Of a stretch of DNA of 64,000 nt, positions 45,088-57,347 are shown in pieces. The notes below the pieces were generated by a model. It saw nothing but the letters and a program-made list of their open reading frames with translations, was not told where the DNA came from and did not search any database. This stretch comes from Hydractinia symbiolongicarpus (Eukaryota > Cnidaria > Hydrozoa > Anthoathecata > Hydractiniidae). The stretch is taken from the NCBI RefSeq assembly GCF_029227915.1, contig NC_079886.1:18016501-18080500 (forward strand). The letters run 5' to 3'. The stretch's first letter is position 1, and every line of letters starts with the position of its first letter. The translations under genes and the position numbers were made by a program.

Positions 45088-45302
45088 TCTCTTTATTATA
45101 TACGATTTTTTGTTTTTTCAGAGGATTTTATTCTTCTCGACCTAGCGTGTCTTTACAGTGCATGCGTTGATTTTTGATATCATTAAAGAATAGAATTTTT
45201 TTACTCATTTGCTGCATTTTATGACGTCATTACTTAGTGGGTACTTTACCCTGCTAGGCATGGCTAGGCATAGGCTTGTGCTTCCAAAATTTTGACGTGG
45301 AA

Positions 45303-48300
45303 TCTTCTTCTTCTTCTTCTTCTTCTTCTTCTTCTTCTTCTTCTTCTTCTTCTTCTTCTTCTTCTTCTTCTTCTTCTTCTTCTTCTTCTTCTATAGCTTC
45401 TTCTTCTTCTATAGCTTCTTCTTCTTCTATAGCTTCTTCTTCTTCTATAGCTTCTTCTTCTTCTATAGCTTCTTCTATAGCTTCTTCTATAGCTTCTTCT
45501 ATAGCTTCTTCTATAGCTTCTTCTATAGCTTCTTCTATAGCTTCTTCTATAGCTTCTTCTATAGCTTCTTCTATAGCTTCTTCTATAGCTTCTTCTATAG
45601 CTTCTTCTATAGCTTCTTCTATAGCTTCTTCTTCTCTTCGATAGCTTCTTCTTCTCTTCTATAGCTTCTTCTTCTCTTCGATAGCTTCTTCTTCTCTTCT
45701 ATAGCTTCTTCTATAGCTTCTTCTATAGCTTCTTCTATAGCTTCTTCTATAGCTTCTTCTATAGCTTCTTCTATAGCTTCTTCTATAGCTTCTTCTATAG
45801 CTTCTTCTATAGCTTCTTCTATAGCTTCTTCTATAGCTTCTTCTATAGCTTCTTCTATAGCTTCTTCTATAGCTTCTTCTATAGCTTCTTCTATAGCTTC
45901 TTCTATAGCTTCTTCTATAGCTTCTTCTATAGCTTCTTCTTCTCTTCGATAGCTTCTTCTTCTCTTCTATAGCTTCTTCTTCTCTTCGATAGCTTCTTCT
46001 TCTCTTCTATAGCTTCTTCTATAGCTTCTTCTATAGCTTCTTCTATAGCTTCTTCTATAGCTTCTTCTATAGCTTCTTCTATAGCTTCTTCTATAGCTTC
46101 TTCTATAGCTTCTTCTATAGCTTCTTCTATAGCTTCTTCTATAGCTTCTTCTATAGCTTCTTCTATAGCTTCTTCTATAGCTTCTTCTATAGCTTCTTCT
46201 ATAGCTTCTTCTATAGCTTCTTCTATAGCTTCTTCTATAGCTTCTTCTATAGCTTCTTCTATAGCTTCTTCTATAGCTTCTTCTTCTCTTCGATAGCTTT
46301 TTCTTCTCTTCTATAGCTTCTTCTTCTCTTCGATAGCTTCTTCTTCTCTTCTATAGCTTCTTCTTCTCTTCGATAGCTTCTTCTTCTCTTCTATAGCTTC
46401 TTCTATAGCTTCTTCTATAGCTTCTTCTATAGCTTCTTCTATAGCTTCTTCTATAGCTTCTTCTATAGCTTCTTCTATAGCTTCTTCTATAGCTTCTTCT
46501 ATAGCTTCTTCTATAGCTTCTTCTATAGCTTCTTCTATAGCTTCTTCTATAGCTTCTTCTATAGCTTCTTCTATAGCTTCTTCTATAGCTTCTTCTATAG
46601 CTTCTTCTATAGCTTCTTCTATAGCTTCTTCTATAGCTTCTTCTATAGCTTCTTCTATAGCTTCTTCTATAGCTTCTTCTATAGCTTCTTCTATAGCTTC
46701 TTCTATAGCTTCTTCTATAGCTTCTTCTATAGCTTCTTCTATAGCTTCTTCTATAGCTTCTTCTATAGCTTCTTCTATAGCTTCTTCTATAGCTTCTTCT
46801 ATAGCTTCTTCTATAGCTTCTTCTATAGCTTCTTCTATAGCTTCTTCTATAGCTTCTTCTATAGCTTCTTCTATAGCTTCTTCTATAGCTTCTTCTATAG
46901 CTTCTTCTATAGCTTCTTCTATAGCTTCTTCTATAGCTTCTTCTATAGCTTCTTCTATAGCTTCTTCTATAGCTTCTTCTATAGCTTCTTCTATAGCTTC
47001 TTCTATAGCTTCTTCTATAGCTTCTTCTATAGCTTCTTCTATAGCTTCTTCTATAGCTTCTTCTATAGCTTCTTCTATAGCTTCTTCTATAGCTTCTTCT
47101 ATAGCTTCTTCTATAGCTTCTTCTATAGCTTCTTCTATAGCTTCTTCTATAGCTTCTTCTATAGCTTCTTCTATAGCTTCTTCTATAGCTTCTTCTATAG
47201 CTTCTTCTATAGCTTCTTCTATAGCTTCTTCTATAGCTTCTTCTATAGCTTCTTCTATAGCTTCTTCTATAGCTTCTTCTATAGCTTCTTCGATAGCTTC
47301 TTCTTCTCTTCGATAGCTTCTTCTATAGCTTCTTCTATAGCTTCTTCTATAGCTTCTTCTATAGCTTCTTCTATAGCTTCTTCTATAGCTTCTTCTATAG
47401 CTTCTTCTATAGCTTCTTCTATAGCTTCTTCTATAGCTTCTTCTATAGCTTCTTCTATAGCTTCTTCTATAGCTTCTTCTATAGCTTCTTCTTCTCTTCG
47501 ATAGCTTCTTCTTCTCTTCTATAGCTTCTTCTTCTCTTCGATAGCTTCTTCTTCTCTTCTATAGCTTCTTCTATAGCTTCTTCTATAGCTTCTTCTATAG
47601 CTTCTTCTATAGCTTCTTCTATAGCTTCTTCTATAGCTTCTTCTATAGCTTCTTCTATAGCTTCTTCTATAGCTTCTTCTATAGCTTCTTCTATAGCTTC
47701 TTCTATAGCTTCTTCTATAGCTTCTTCTATAGCTTCTTCTATAGCTTCTTCTATAGCTTCTTCTATAGCTTCTTCTATAGCTTCTTCTATAGCTTCTTCT
47801 ATAGCTTCTTCTATAGCTTCTTCTATAGCTTCTTCTATAGCTTCTTCTATAGCTTCTTCTATAGCTTCTTCTTCTCTTCGATAGCTTCTTCTTCTCTTCT
47901 ATAGCTTCTTCTTCTCTTCGATAGCTTCTTCTTCTCTTCTATAGCTTCTTCTATAGCTTCTTCTATAGCTTCTTCTATAGCTTCTTCTATAGCTTCTTCT
48001 ATAGCTTCTTCTATAGCTTCTTCTATAGCTTCTTCTATAGCTTCTTCTATAGCTTCTTCTATAGCTTCTTCTATAGCTTCTTCTATAGCTTCTTCTATAG
48101 CTTCTTCTATAGCTTCTTCTATAGCTTCTTCTATAGCTTCTTCTATAGCTTCTTCTATAGCTTCTTCTATAGCTTCTTCTATAGCTTCTTCTATAGCTTC
48201 TTCTATAGCTTCTTCTATAGCTTCTTCTATAGCTTCTTCTATAGCTTCTTCTATAGCTTCTTCTATAGCTTCTTCTATAGCTTCTTCTATAGCTTCTTCT

Positions 48301-48974
48301 ATAGCTTCTTCTATAGCTTCTTCTATAGCTTCTTCTATAGCTTCTTCTATAGCTTCTTCTATAGCTTCTTCTATAGCTTCTTCTATAGCTTCTTCTATAG
48401 CTTCTTCTATAGCTTCTTCTATAGCTTCTTCTATAGCTTCTTCTATAGCTTCTTCTATAGCTTCTTCTATAGCTTCTTCTATAGCTTCTTCTATAGCTTC
48501 TTCTATAGCTTCTTCTATAGCTTCTTCTATAGCTTCTTCTATAGCTTCTTCTATAGCTTCTTCTATAGCTTCTTCTATAGCTTCTTCTATAGCTTCTTCT
48601 ATAGCTTCTTCTATAGCTTCTTCTATAGCTTCTTCTATAGCTTCTTCTATAGCTTCTTCTATAGCTTCTTCTATAGCTTCTTCTATAGCTTCTTCTATAG
48701 CTTCTTCTATAGCTTCTTCTATAGCTTCTTCTATAGCTTCTTCTATAGCTTCTTCTATAGCTTCTTCTATAGCTTCTTCTATAGCTTCTTCTATAGCTTC
48801 TTCTATAGCTTCTTCTATAGCTTCTTCTATAGCTTCTTCTATAGCTTCTTCTATAGCTTCTTCTATAGCTTCTTCTTCTCTTCTATAGCTTCTTCTTCTC
48901 TTCGATAGCTTCTTCTTCTCTTCGATAGCTTCTTCTTCTCTTCGATAGCTTCTTCTTCTCTTCGATAGCTTCTT
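45303..48974. repeat. 3.7-kb compound satellite: (TTC)n then (TTCTATAGCTTC)n with 20-bp variant blocks
   Basis: The array starts with about 88 bp of pure TTC repeats (45303-45390), grading into a 12-bp unit, TTCTATAGCTTC, repeated for most of 3.6 kb. Blocks of a ~20-bp variant (TTCTTCTCTTCGATAGC / TTCTTCTCTTCTATAGC) interrupt it near 45631, 45940, 46282, 47290, 47487, 47868 and 48872. Unit-to-unit identity is extremely high, which implies recent expansion. The 45276-45644 frame encodes only Ser then SerSerIleAla repeats. Confidence 0.97.
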
Positions 48975-49170
48975 GAAAGTTTTCTTTAAATTGAATAAAC
49001 AATCGACTGAGTAGCCGCATGGTGGATCTTACTTTCTCTTCAACTTCGTTCTTTTTTTCCTCTTTACATTTTTCTCCGTTATACATTCTATGCGCAATCA
49101 TTAAAATGACAGGTTCAGTTTTAATCAAGGATGACACATCATCCATATTTATTTTGTTCACAACAGCCAT
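48883..49170 (-). CDS. Unrecognised protein N-terminus running into the satellite
   Basis: An ATG at 49170 on the minus strand opens about 66 residues of non-repetitive sequence (MAVVNKINMDDVSSLIKTEP, then EEKVRSTMRLLSRLFIQFKE). It then enters the repeat (EAIEEKKKL), where the 20-bp units rotate through all three frames before a stop. The unique part is helical and charged; I recognise a loose resemblance to helical segments in cnidarian mobile-element proteins but no family. If real, the gene is now truncated by satellite expansion; alternatively the repeat was an Glu/Lys-rich coding tract that outgrew the gene. Confidence 0.35.
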   Translation of the reverse strand: MAVVNKINMDDVSSLIKTEPVILMIAHRMYNGEKCKEEKKNEVEEKVRSTMRLLSRLFIQFKENFQEAIEEKKKLSKRRRSYRREEEAIEEKKKL

Positions 49171-51190
49171 ATAATCCCCTAGTGTAACTACCGTATATCT
49201 AGTATATAAGCCGCGGGTTATAAGTTAATTTTTATGACTTCCACTGTTGTTGCGGGTTATAATGTGGTGCAGGTTATGTAATAAGTTTTATATTTTTCTG
49301 TCATTTATTGTGAAATTTAAAGTTTATACATTCAATAAAGAAAATAGTACCAACGGGTTTCTTTAACTACGCGATTTGCTTCTGGTAATAGAGCAATATA
49401 GCAGGTATCATTTTTAGGTTTAATTGACGTGTATTTTACAACCTAGTGCCCAGGACTTAATTATTAATTCCTGGTAAAAATATTGAAAAAATGTTAAAAT
49501 TAAAGTATAGCTGATAATTTTCTTTTTGGAATGATTAGGATGAGCAAAACTACCAAGGGTTGATCCAGGTCAATTTGGACATCGGTATACCCATTTTGGG
49601 GACATCTAATTTGGACGCCCAAAATACAGACATGTAATTTGAGAATTGCTGTATTTCCTATTTTCTGGATATATTTAGAGTCCTTAATCACAGAGAAGAT
49701 ATATTTTCATGCAGAAACTATGTTCTATACTAAAAAAAAAGACGATGCATATGCTAAAGCCATGTATTTTGTTGTACCATTTTCGTAAATACTAACAATA
49801 CTCTACAGCTCAAAGTCATATCAGAAATAGAACAAACACGCGCGATTAAAACAACAACAACCACATACGTAGATACCATTATGTAGACCGTTTATTTTAC
49901 GGAACCCGGAACATTATAATTATTTATAGTATCGCCATTATTATTTGAATTAGTTACAGGTTTAAAATTTTTAGGTGGCTCATCCAGATAATATTTTCGC
50001 GTAGATGAGTATGTATTAGATCGTTTGTTGCGGCTTAGTCTCGTATTTTTAGGTCTACCACGGCCACACATTGTTGAAATGTATAAGTGATTGCCTATAA
50101 CAAAGATTTGATGTATCTATTGTCCGGAACAGATTCCTTCGTTAACAATAAAATACTACATACAAGATAATAATGGTAAACGCGTCCCGTAAGGGGATGA
50201 GCATATTGAAATGAACAAAAAGAAATATTTACCTTAAAAACAAATGATAATATTCGAATGTAACGCAACAAAACGGCAGCGTTATATTTATTTCCGATTA
50301 TTTAAAACTTTCTTGAACTATTCAAAACTTTCTTTAAAACCTTCTGCAATTATTTCAAAACGCAACTAAATTTTCATAAACCACATTTCAGTAAACAAAA
50401 GAACGGATGTCGTTGCATTGTTTAAATTCGAATACGAAATCGAATCACAAAAAGACCTGCTTAGAGCAAAAATATATTATAATTTTTAATGAACGAAACT
50501 TTTAACAAAACACGTGGATAAATAGAAGCATGGTAACATGGTTTACCTTTTATTGATTGATGAATTATTCAGTACAGAATTTTATTGGAAATTAAAATCA
50601 AAATGACAGATCTCTTTGATTGCTCGTCGGTGTATATTACTTGCGTTCGTATTAGTTTATGAGTTTGGTGAACTATATGATCGTTGACCTATAAGCGAGG
50701 TTTAGACAAAGCGTTTTTTACAGCAGACTCGACCTTGTGCCGCAATTTCAGGTGTCTGGCCAGGTCTTTTTGAAATGAGTGGCAGTAAGGGCATGGTTGT
50801 CAGTGTTTCTTCATTTTCTTTTTCTTGGTATTGTCTACTTCAGGTTGCTGGTCATGGTTACTGATTTTTCTTAATTAGTTTCTTCCCAAGAGGCGTCGAA
50901 AACTCGTTCTATTAAAACTCCTTTTCACTTCGTTCTTCGGCCAAATCCTCAAAGTCCATGTCGTCACTGGTCTTTACCACTTCGCCCGTTTTGTCCCCCA
51001 GACCAATCCCAGTATCATTCAGAATCATAACTTCATTGACATCATGTTCCTGAAAAAATATACGCCAATGAAACTACATATTTTCCCTGCGTTAAAAAAA
51101 TCCGCAACAAAAACAGTCTGAATTAAAAAGGTATCTACTCTTTGTAACAAATTGACTACAATAACTAAAATATAGTGTAGAATTAAATCT
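49171..51190. other. No gene recognised
   Basis: AT-rich sequence. Near 49190-49280 a repeated GGGTTATAA motif occurs (GCCGCGGGTTATAAG, TTGCGGGTTATAATG, GCAGGTTATG), probably an old repeat. Nothing else was recognised. Confidence 0.4.
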
Positions 51191-51194
51191 TGTA

Positions 51195-51470
51195 AGGGAT
51201 TTTATTACTCCCACCTATTCGGCAATGTACTGTTTTCAGTTCCTTCAAAAATGATTTGCTCAACTTCTGCCATCCTTGGAAATATTTTACCTTTTATGAA
51301 TTAACTAAAACTGCGCGTCAACAAGGTGACAATCAGTTTATAAGGTTACTAAACAATATAAGAGTTGGAACTTTTACTGAAGATTATTTGGTGTTACTCA
51401 AAACTCGGCAGGATAATAAACATGAACTTCCACCTGATATTGTTATTATTTTTGTTGAAATTCGTTGAAA
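51195..51470 (+). pseudogene. PIF1/Helitron-like helicase fragment
   Basis: Plus-strand sequence near 51210-51235 encodes LPPIRQC in one frame. After a shift, 51256-51468 encodes WKYFTFYELTKTARQQGDN, FIRLLNNIRVGTFTEDYL and PPDIVIIF. This corresponds to the PIF1-family region between the Q-L-P-P motif and the ELTExxRQ / LLNxIRxG segment. Only about 90 residues remain. The source may be a Helitron RepHel or a stand-alone PIF1 copy; no Rep domain was seen nearby. Confidence 0.65.
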
Positions 51471-52851
51471 GATGAATTGAATACTTCTCGGCGATATTAA
51501 GGTGTCATTTTCTAGCAGGTCTATTTTTCACTTGCCATTTTCAGATTATGGCGTAGGCGAGCTAATATTCTTGCCTGTTATTTGGTCATGAAAATATGGG
51601 CTCCGGTAACATTCACTCGCCCATGTTGAATCGCCGTCAAGATGAATCGAACCTAACCTAACTAGCTATAATCTTCAAGAATACAACACTGAACTTACGA
51701 AATATCAGCTATTACCTAGCTAGCTATGGCTATGGTCTTTAAAAATTTAGAGCCTTACTTATTTAATTATATACTTCAAAAATATTTAGCAGTCAGAAGT
51801 AAACAACTTCCCAAGCTAGCCGGGAGCTATGGCGGTCACACTACGGGACTGTATTTGGCTCATTTAAAACCGTATATGATTCAGTTCGAAGGGTTGGAAA
51901 TTTTAAATACATTAGTTATTCAAACGTTTTCATAATTTAAACTGTGTTTTTAAAACCTTACAATACTTCAAAATTTTCAAGCAACCGTCATATTTAATCT
52001 TATCGTCTAAATTCTTTGGCTTCAGACTAATAGAATTATTGTTCTGTTCCATAGCAGCTAATTCCAGCTTTCGAAGCTCTTCCCACTTTTCACTCTCAAC
52101 CAACTTTAGCTTAACTTCTACTTCAGCAAGACACACTTCATAACTTTCAACAAGCTTTTACTTTGACTTGCTTTCATCCTTTTACGTAGCTCATCGTAAC
52201 TTGTATTGTAAGTTGTATATTCGCAATAACATTCTCTAACATTTTAGAAGAGCTTGATAATGCTGTGCTTTCGTTTTTGATTTTTTTTGTTATCATTTTT
52301 TTTGTTATAATTTCTTCTTTTTTAAGGGTACTAGAAGTTACAGGGCTTTCAATAGGTTAAGGTGGTTCCCCAATAAAAATATTATATTCTCACATATACA
52401 TTTGCGTAAACAAAGTTTTGTGCAATCAATTTCCCCATATGAAAAAACGCAAAAAATAATTTTTAAAATTCAAAAATTAATTATGCACATAATTAATTAG
52501 CATTTTGTCTAAAAAACTGTCCTTTCTTTTGTCAAAAATAACTAATGAAGCTCAAACTTACGATGGAGATGGTTCACATCTGTATGCATGTACTGAAGCA
52601 AAAAAAATAAAATTATCAGCCATTTTTAAAATATCATTAAGGCAATATACTGAAATATTATGGCTACATTTCAAGAAATTATGTATAATAAAACCAAAAT
52701 TTTAAAAAGAAGTGTACTGATTTTTGGTTCAGTACATAGATTAAAATAAGAACTAACTTTGCTGAAAATTTGAAGCAAATAGCAAAAATATTTCACAAGA
52801 TATCTTTGTCAGAAGTAGAAAAAATGTAGTTTGTAGAAAAAAGCCGTAAAT
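51471..52851. other. No confidently recognised gene
   Basis: A plus frame at 51726-51935 (MAMVFKNLEPYLFNYIL...) and a minus frame at 52136-51930 (coiled-coil-like, VKLKLVESEKWEELRKLEL, then KYDGCLKIL) are open but unassigned. The latter could be the tail of a Myb/SANT-type transposon protein. The rest is AT-rich non-coding. Confidence 0.35.
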
Positions 52852-52982
52852 TTTATTTATTTATTTATTTCTTTATTTAAAGTTGGATCCAGTATAGTTA
52901 CAAAGTACTAATTTACACCAACTATCAAATTAAAACATGTAAATACTAAGTGATAAAAATACAAATAAAATACTAAAATAAA

Positions 52983-55892
52983 TCATCGATTGATCCCCGA
53001 ATGAGCAGCACAGAGTTGACATTGGCAGTATATTTCAACGTGCCTGATAACAGATTTGAATTCTTTTAGATCTGTCACATTTTTGACACACGCAGGTAGG
53101 TAATTCCAGGCTAGGCTAGCGCGAAATTGAAAAGAATTCTGCCCGATACTGCTTTTAGAAGGTGGAATGACCAGTACAGTACCACGCCTAAGACTGTAAG
53201 TAGTCTCCTTCTTTCGAAAAATATCCCACATTAGTTCAGGGTTCAATCTATGAAGACACTTATAAACTTCAGTTACAAGGCTTTTCAGATTTCTATCATG
53301 GATAGGCATCATACTAGATATTTCCAGTATTTCTGTATAGGTTTTCTGCACCAGACCAGTTTTTGCACACAACGCTCTTTTATGGGTTGCCGAAATGAGA
53401 TTGTGTGCCTGTTTGCTGCAGAACATCCATACAAGGGGGCAATAATTGAAACAAGGTAAATTAAATGAGTTAAATAATAAATCAATCTGATCCTGTTTGA
53501 GAAAATTTCGTATCCTCAGGAGTGCTTTTGTCTTTGAGGAAGCACTTTTGCACATCCCTTTTACGTGAGGGTAAAATGAAAGTTTTTCATCCAGAGTAAT
53601 ACCTAGTAACTTAACTTGTTTTGATGGAGCAATAGAAGATGAGCCAATCTGAATGCTGATATTGCCAACATCAGCTCCCAGAATTATCATCTGAAACTTG
53701 CACGGATTTGCAACCATACCATTTGAGTTGAACCAGTTTACCACTTTGACTATGTCAGAGTGCAAACTTTCTAGAACAGCAGTAATGCTACTCTTACAAC
53801 TAAAAATGGTGTTGTCGTCGGCAAAGTTGCAGATATCACCCTCTAATAACAGGAACAACAAATCATTAATAAACACATTGAATAATATCGGTCCTAGGAC
53901 AGAGCCTTGAGGAACTCCTAACAAAATTTCTAACCACTCACTAACCGAGGAGCCTAACCTCACTCGATGTTTCCTGTTTGATAGATAGCTCAGTACAAGC
54001 TTTAATGTATTATATCCAACGCCATATGCCTCCAGTTTTGCAATTAAAAGACCAAAAGGGAGACAATCAAACGCTTTGGATAAATCCATCAAAACGGCAC
54101 CGACTTTTCCAGATTTTGAGAGACATTTTTGCCACTTTTGAAGCATGTTTAAAATAGCATACTAACAGTTGTAACTCTTTCGAAATCCACAAAGATATTT
54201 AGACAAAAAGGTGTTGAAGAATGGTAACAGTTGTTTGGCTAAAATTCCCTCAAAAACTTTGGAAACAGTTGGTAACAAACTGACAGGTCTATAATTTACC
54301 TTATCTGTGGAGCTACCCTTTTTATATAAAGGGATTATCTCTGCCAAAGATAAAAGACTAGGAAAAACAGAACTGTCAATAATAGAACTGTTAAAACATT
54401 TTGTAAGTACTGGAACACAATATCTAGCAGCTAAATTAACCATCTTCGTTGGAATCAAACCACTGACTTTCTTGCTATCATCTAACGCAAGAATTTCCTT
54501 AAACATGACATCCTCACAAATTGGAGACAACTCAAAAGTATGTGTCTGTTTCTTCGATTTAATGAAGAGGACACTAGGGTGAGACGCATACTTCTCAACT
54601 GCAGCAAGAACAGCATCACACTCGGATGAAAGAGCTTGAGGAATGTGTGGCATGTTAAGGTTGTCAGTAATTTTATTAAAATATTCATTAAATATGTTTG
54701 CAATATCACTATCATTGTTATATAATATATCTTTGTCAACAAGAGTAATTCTTTCTTTACCATATTTGGCTTTTTCATTAAACAAAGGGTTTTACCGATT
54801 TCCAAAAACCTTTACTCATATTACTTCGGCCAAAGTTGGAAAAGAAAGTTTTCTTGTCTTGCCTATTTATATTGACTACCAAGTTTCTTTGTTTTTAAAT
54901 GCTCTCACATTATCGTCTTTCCCGGAAGTGTTAGCTACCCTTTTAAGACGCGAACGTTTCATAATCGCCTTTCTGAGAGTTTTAGAGACATGGGGCCTAT
55001 TATTTGCCCTGAGAAACTTGGTTTTCAATGGAGCATGCCTATCTAATAAAGATGTAAATATACTATGAAAATCATCATAATTTGAGATATTGGTCATAGA
55101 CCGAGATATATCCTCTAAAAAATAAGTTTCATCAAAATTCTTATAGCACCGGTAACTAATTTTAAGTGGTGGTAGTTTGACATATTGTGTTTTAAGCATT
55201 GTATAAACTAAGGAATGATAATCACTCAACCCAGTTACAGCCGCTCCTGTATGCATGAGAGAGTGTTTCCTGTTGGAAAGAATCAAATCAATGCAAGATC
55301 CCGAAGAGGACTTCCAACAGGTTTTCTCCTTTATGTGATTATAAAGGGACTGAGTTAGTAAAAACTCCCCTAAATCAGTATGAGCTGGATCTAGGTTGAA
55401 ATCACCATTTATCAACATATTATCATAATTATAGAAATCTAGAGCTTCTGAAAGTTGAGACAAACAATATTTGGAGTTTTGACTTGGTGGTCTATAAATA
55501 CTGCATACTAACCATTTTTGTTTTCGTAGTCTTAATTCAACAATTGTAACTTGAATATTAGGGTTTAAGATAAACTGCTCAAGACGACGTGATGGGATGT
55601 CACTCTTAACAAAAGTTAACAATCTACCTCTATTCGCGCTGATGTCTAAACGATATGGATTCGAGTAACCATCCATTACAAATTGACTTGAAGGAAATGA
55701 ACTATCCAGCTTTGTTTCTGCAACTGTTATGACGTCAAAGAGATCACCCATAACACACTTGAAACTCTCAAACTTATTACGAATTGAGTTGATGTTTATA
55801 TAACCAATAAAAACATTTTTTGGTTGGTCTCGACGTAAACGATGCATTTTATCAATATCATTCTCCAAATCTGGTTGCTCAGGAGCCATCAA
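52983..55892 (-). pseudogene. LINE ORF2: endonuclease + reverse transcriptase
   Basis: The EN domain (55892-54876) shows YININSIRNKFESF, VAETKLDSSFP, SIYRPPSQN, LINGDFNLDP and TGLSDYHSLVYT. The RT domain (54785-52983) shows IIPLYKKGSSTDKVNYRPVS, LMDLSKAFDCLP (motif A), GVPQGSVLGPILFNVFIND (motif B), FADDNTIF (motif C, FADD) and LLGITLDEKLSF. Two frame changes lie in the EN-RT linker (near 54890 and 54795), and one TAG stop lies at about 54165 where Gln is usual. Otherwise it is well preserved. Confidence 0.87.
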
Positions 55893-55913
55893 CTCAGTGT
55901 TGCTCGAAGGATA

Positions 55914-57275
55914 TCAATATTTGTGTATAACTTCAGCTAGATTTTTTGTTAATAATTTAGTACCATTTTTGTTCAGATGTAAGTTGCTACCATTAAGATG
56001 AATTTTGTTGATGTTGTTGACGATATAGCAAATATTTCTTTCTGAACACATCTGTTCCATTAAACTGTTCACCTTATTAGCTTTTTTCAGCCATTTATCT
56101 TCACGATGTGTAATGCTAGAAATTGCAACGCTTGTACTATTAGTGTTGGCAAATGAAGCTAGGTCTACTATCGACTGAGCAATCTGTTGTTCTGTAGCTT
56201 CCGTATTTAAGTCATTTGTTCCTACATGAATAATCAGTCGATCAGGTTTCTTTTCAAGTGATGTTTTAACATGTTGCTTTATCCGTGCTGTAGTTGTGCC
56301 TTTGTGACATTCCATTATTACTTTATGACTGTTTGTTAATTTGCTTTCAATTTTAGGTGCTTTTACGTCTTTCAAAATACTATCACCTATAATACAAGTG
56401 TACTGTATTTTCGGTCTTTTTGTTACGGTCTTGGTTTTTGTTGGATAATCTTCACTAACGTTGCTTTTTTGAAGCGAGCTTTTTCCATCATATTTTGTCA
56501 TATAATTATGGTAGTTTGCCATTTTTTCTAATCTGTATTTCAATGACGTTTTAACTGTTGATTTGTATTCTCTGTATTTATAATTTAACTCATTTCTCAC
56601 ATCTGCTAATTTCTCTTCATTACTATTTTGAATGAGACCATTTAATTTCATATATTTTATATACTCTAATCGTTTCTTTTTTCTGATCTCCTCAAGTTGA
56701 TGCTTCAAATGATCGTTTGTCTCCTTCTCAGGTGTTTCGTTAATGTGTTCATAATCGCCATGTTCATCCACAACCTCTGAAAATGATGGTGGAGCGTTTA
56801 ATGGTACGCAATCGGGAAATTCACTGCAATTTGTTCGATTAAAAAGAGACTTGCGAGAAGAAATATATCGGTTTTCATGCATCAGTGATTTCTTCGCTAG
56901 TAAAGTTTCAATACATGTATTTTTAAAACTCATCTCTTCTTTTAAAAATATTATCTCTTTTTCCAAGTTCCGTATAGTGGTTTTTAGGTTTGTTTTTGAG
57001 GCCACATCCTTCAAAACCTTTGATTTTAACGAATCCATTTCATCTGGCACAATACGTTTTATTTCCGTACACAAAACAGTTCTGGACTTTGACTTCACAA
57101 CTTCATCATATTTCTCGTCGATGAAAGTCTCTAATTTAAAACACTTTTCATCGTTACATTCCTCTTCTGTCGTGACACTTCTGATTGAAACATCATGATT
57201 TAGTTCAACCGGTAAAGTTGAGTTGATATCATTTAACAATAATTCATTAAGAGTTGTGCTAAACACGTCTGCCAT
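55914..57275 (-). CDS. LINE ORF1 with SGNH esterase-like domain
   Basis: The preferred start is the ATG at 57275 (MADVFSTTLNELLLND) in a good context (GAAGATGG), rather than the frame opening at 57347. Residues ~80-140 form a coiled coil (LKTTIRNLEKEIIFLKEEMS). The C-terminal ~150 residues show SGNH-hydrolase blocks: IIGDSILKDV (block I), IIHVGTNDLN (block III) and LHLNKNG (block V His). CR1/L2-group ORF1 proteins often carry such an esterase domain; they bind RNA and assemble the RNP. The frame is intact, about 454 residues. Confidence 0.82.
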   Translation of the reverse strand: MADVFSTTLNELLLNDINSTLPVELNHDVSIRSVTTEEECNDEKCFKLETFIDEKYDEVVKSKSRTVLCTEIKRIVPDEMDSLKSKVLKDVASKTNLKTTIRNLEKEIIFLKEEMSFKNTCIETLLAKKSLMHENRYISSRKSLFNRTNCSEFPDCVPLNAPPSFSEVVDEHGDYEHINETPEKETNDHLKHQLEEIRKKKRLEYIKYMKLNGLIQNSNEEKLADVRNELNYKYREYKSTVKTSLKYRLEKMANYHNYMTKYDGKSSLQKSNVSEDYPTKTKTVTKRPKIQYTCIIGDSILKDVKAPKIESKLTNSHKVIMECHKGTTTARIKQHVKTSLEKKPDRLIIHVGTNDLNTEATEQQIAQSIVDLASFANTNSTSVAISSITHREDKWLKKANKVNSLMEQMCSERNICYIVNNINKIHLNGSNLHLNKNGTKLLTKNLAEVIHKY

Positions 57276-57347
57276 CTTCCGTGCTTTTTCTCGCTTCGAA
57301 AAGTCAGAATATACTAAAAAAAATACAAAACAAGCCAAGAAAATCAA

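Noticed and set aside
45276-45644. 122-codon plus-strand frame of Ser and Ser-Ile-Ala repeats
   Set aside because: It is produced entirely by the TTC/12-bp satellite; no unique sequence apart from nine residues.
54643-55068. 141-codon plus-strand frame
   Set aside because: Antisense shadow of LINE ORF2.
56851-57198. 115-codon plus-strand frame
   Set aside because: Antisense shadow of LINE ORF1 coiled coil.
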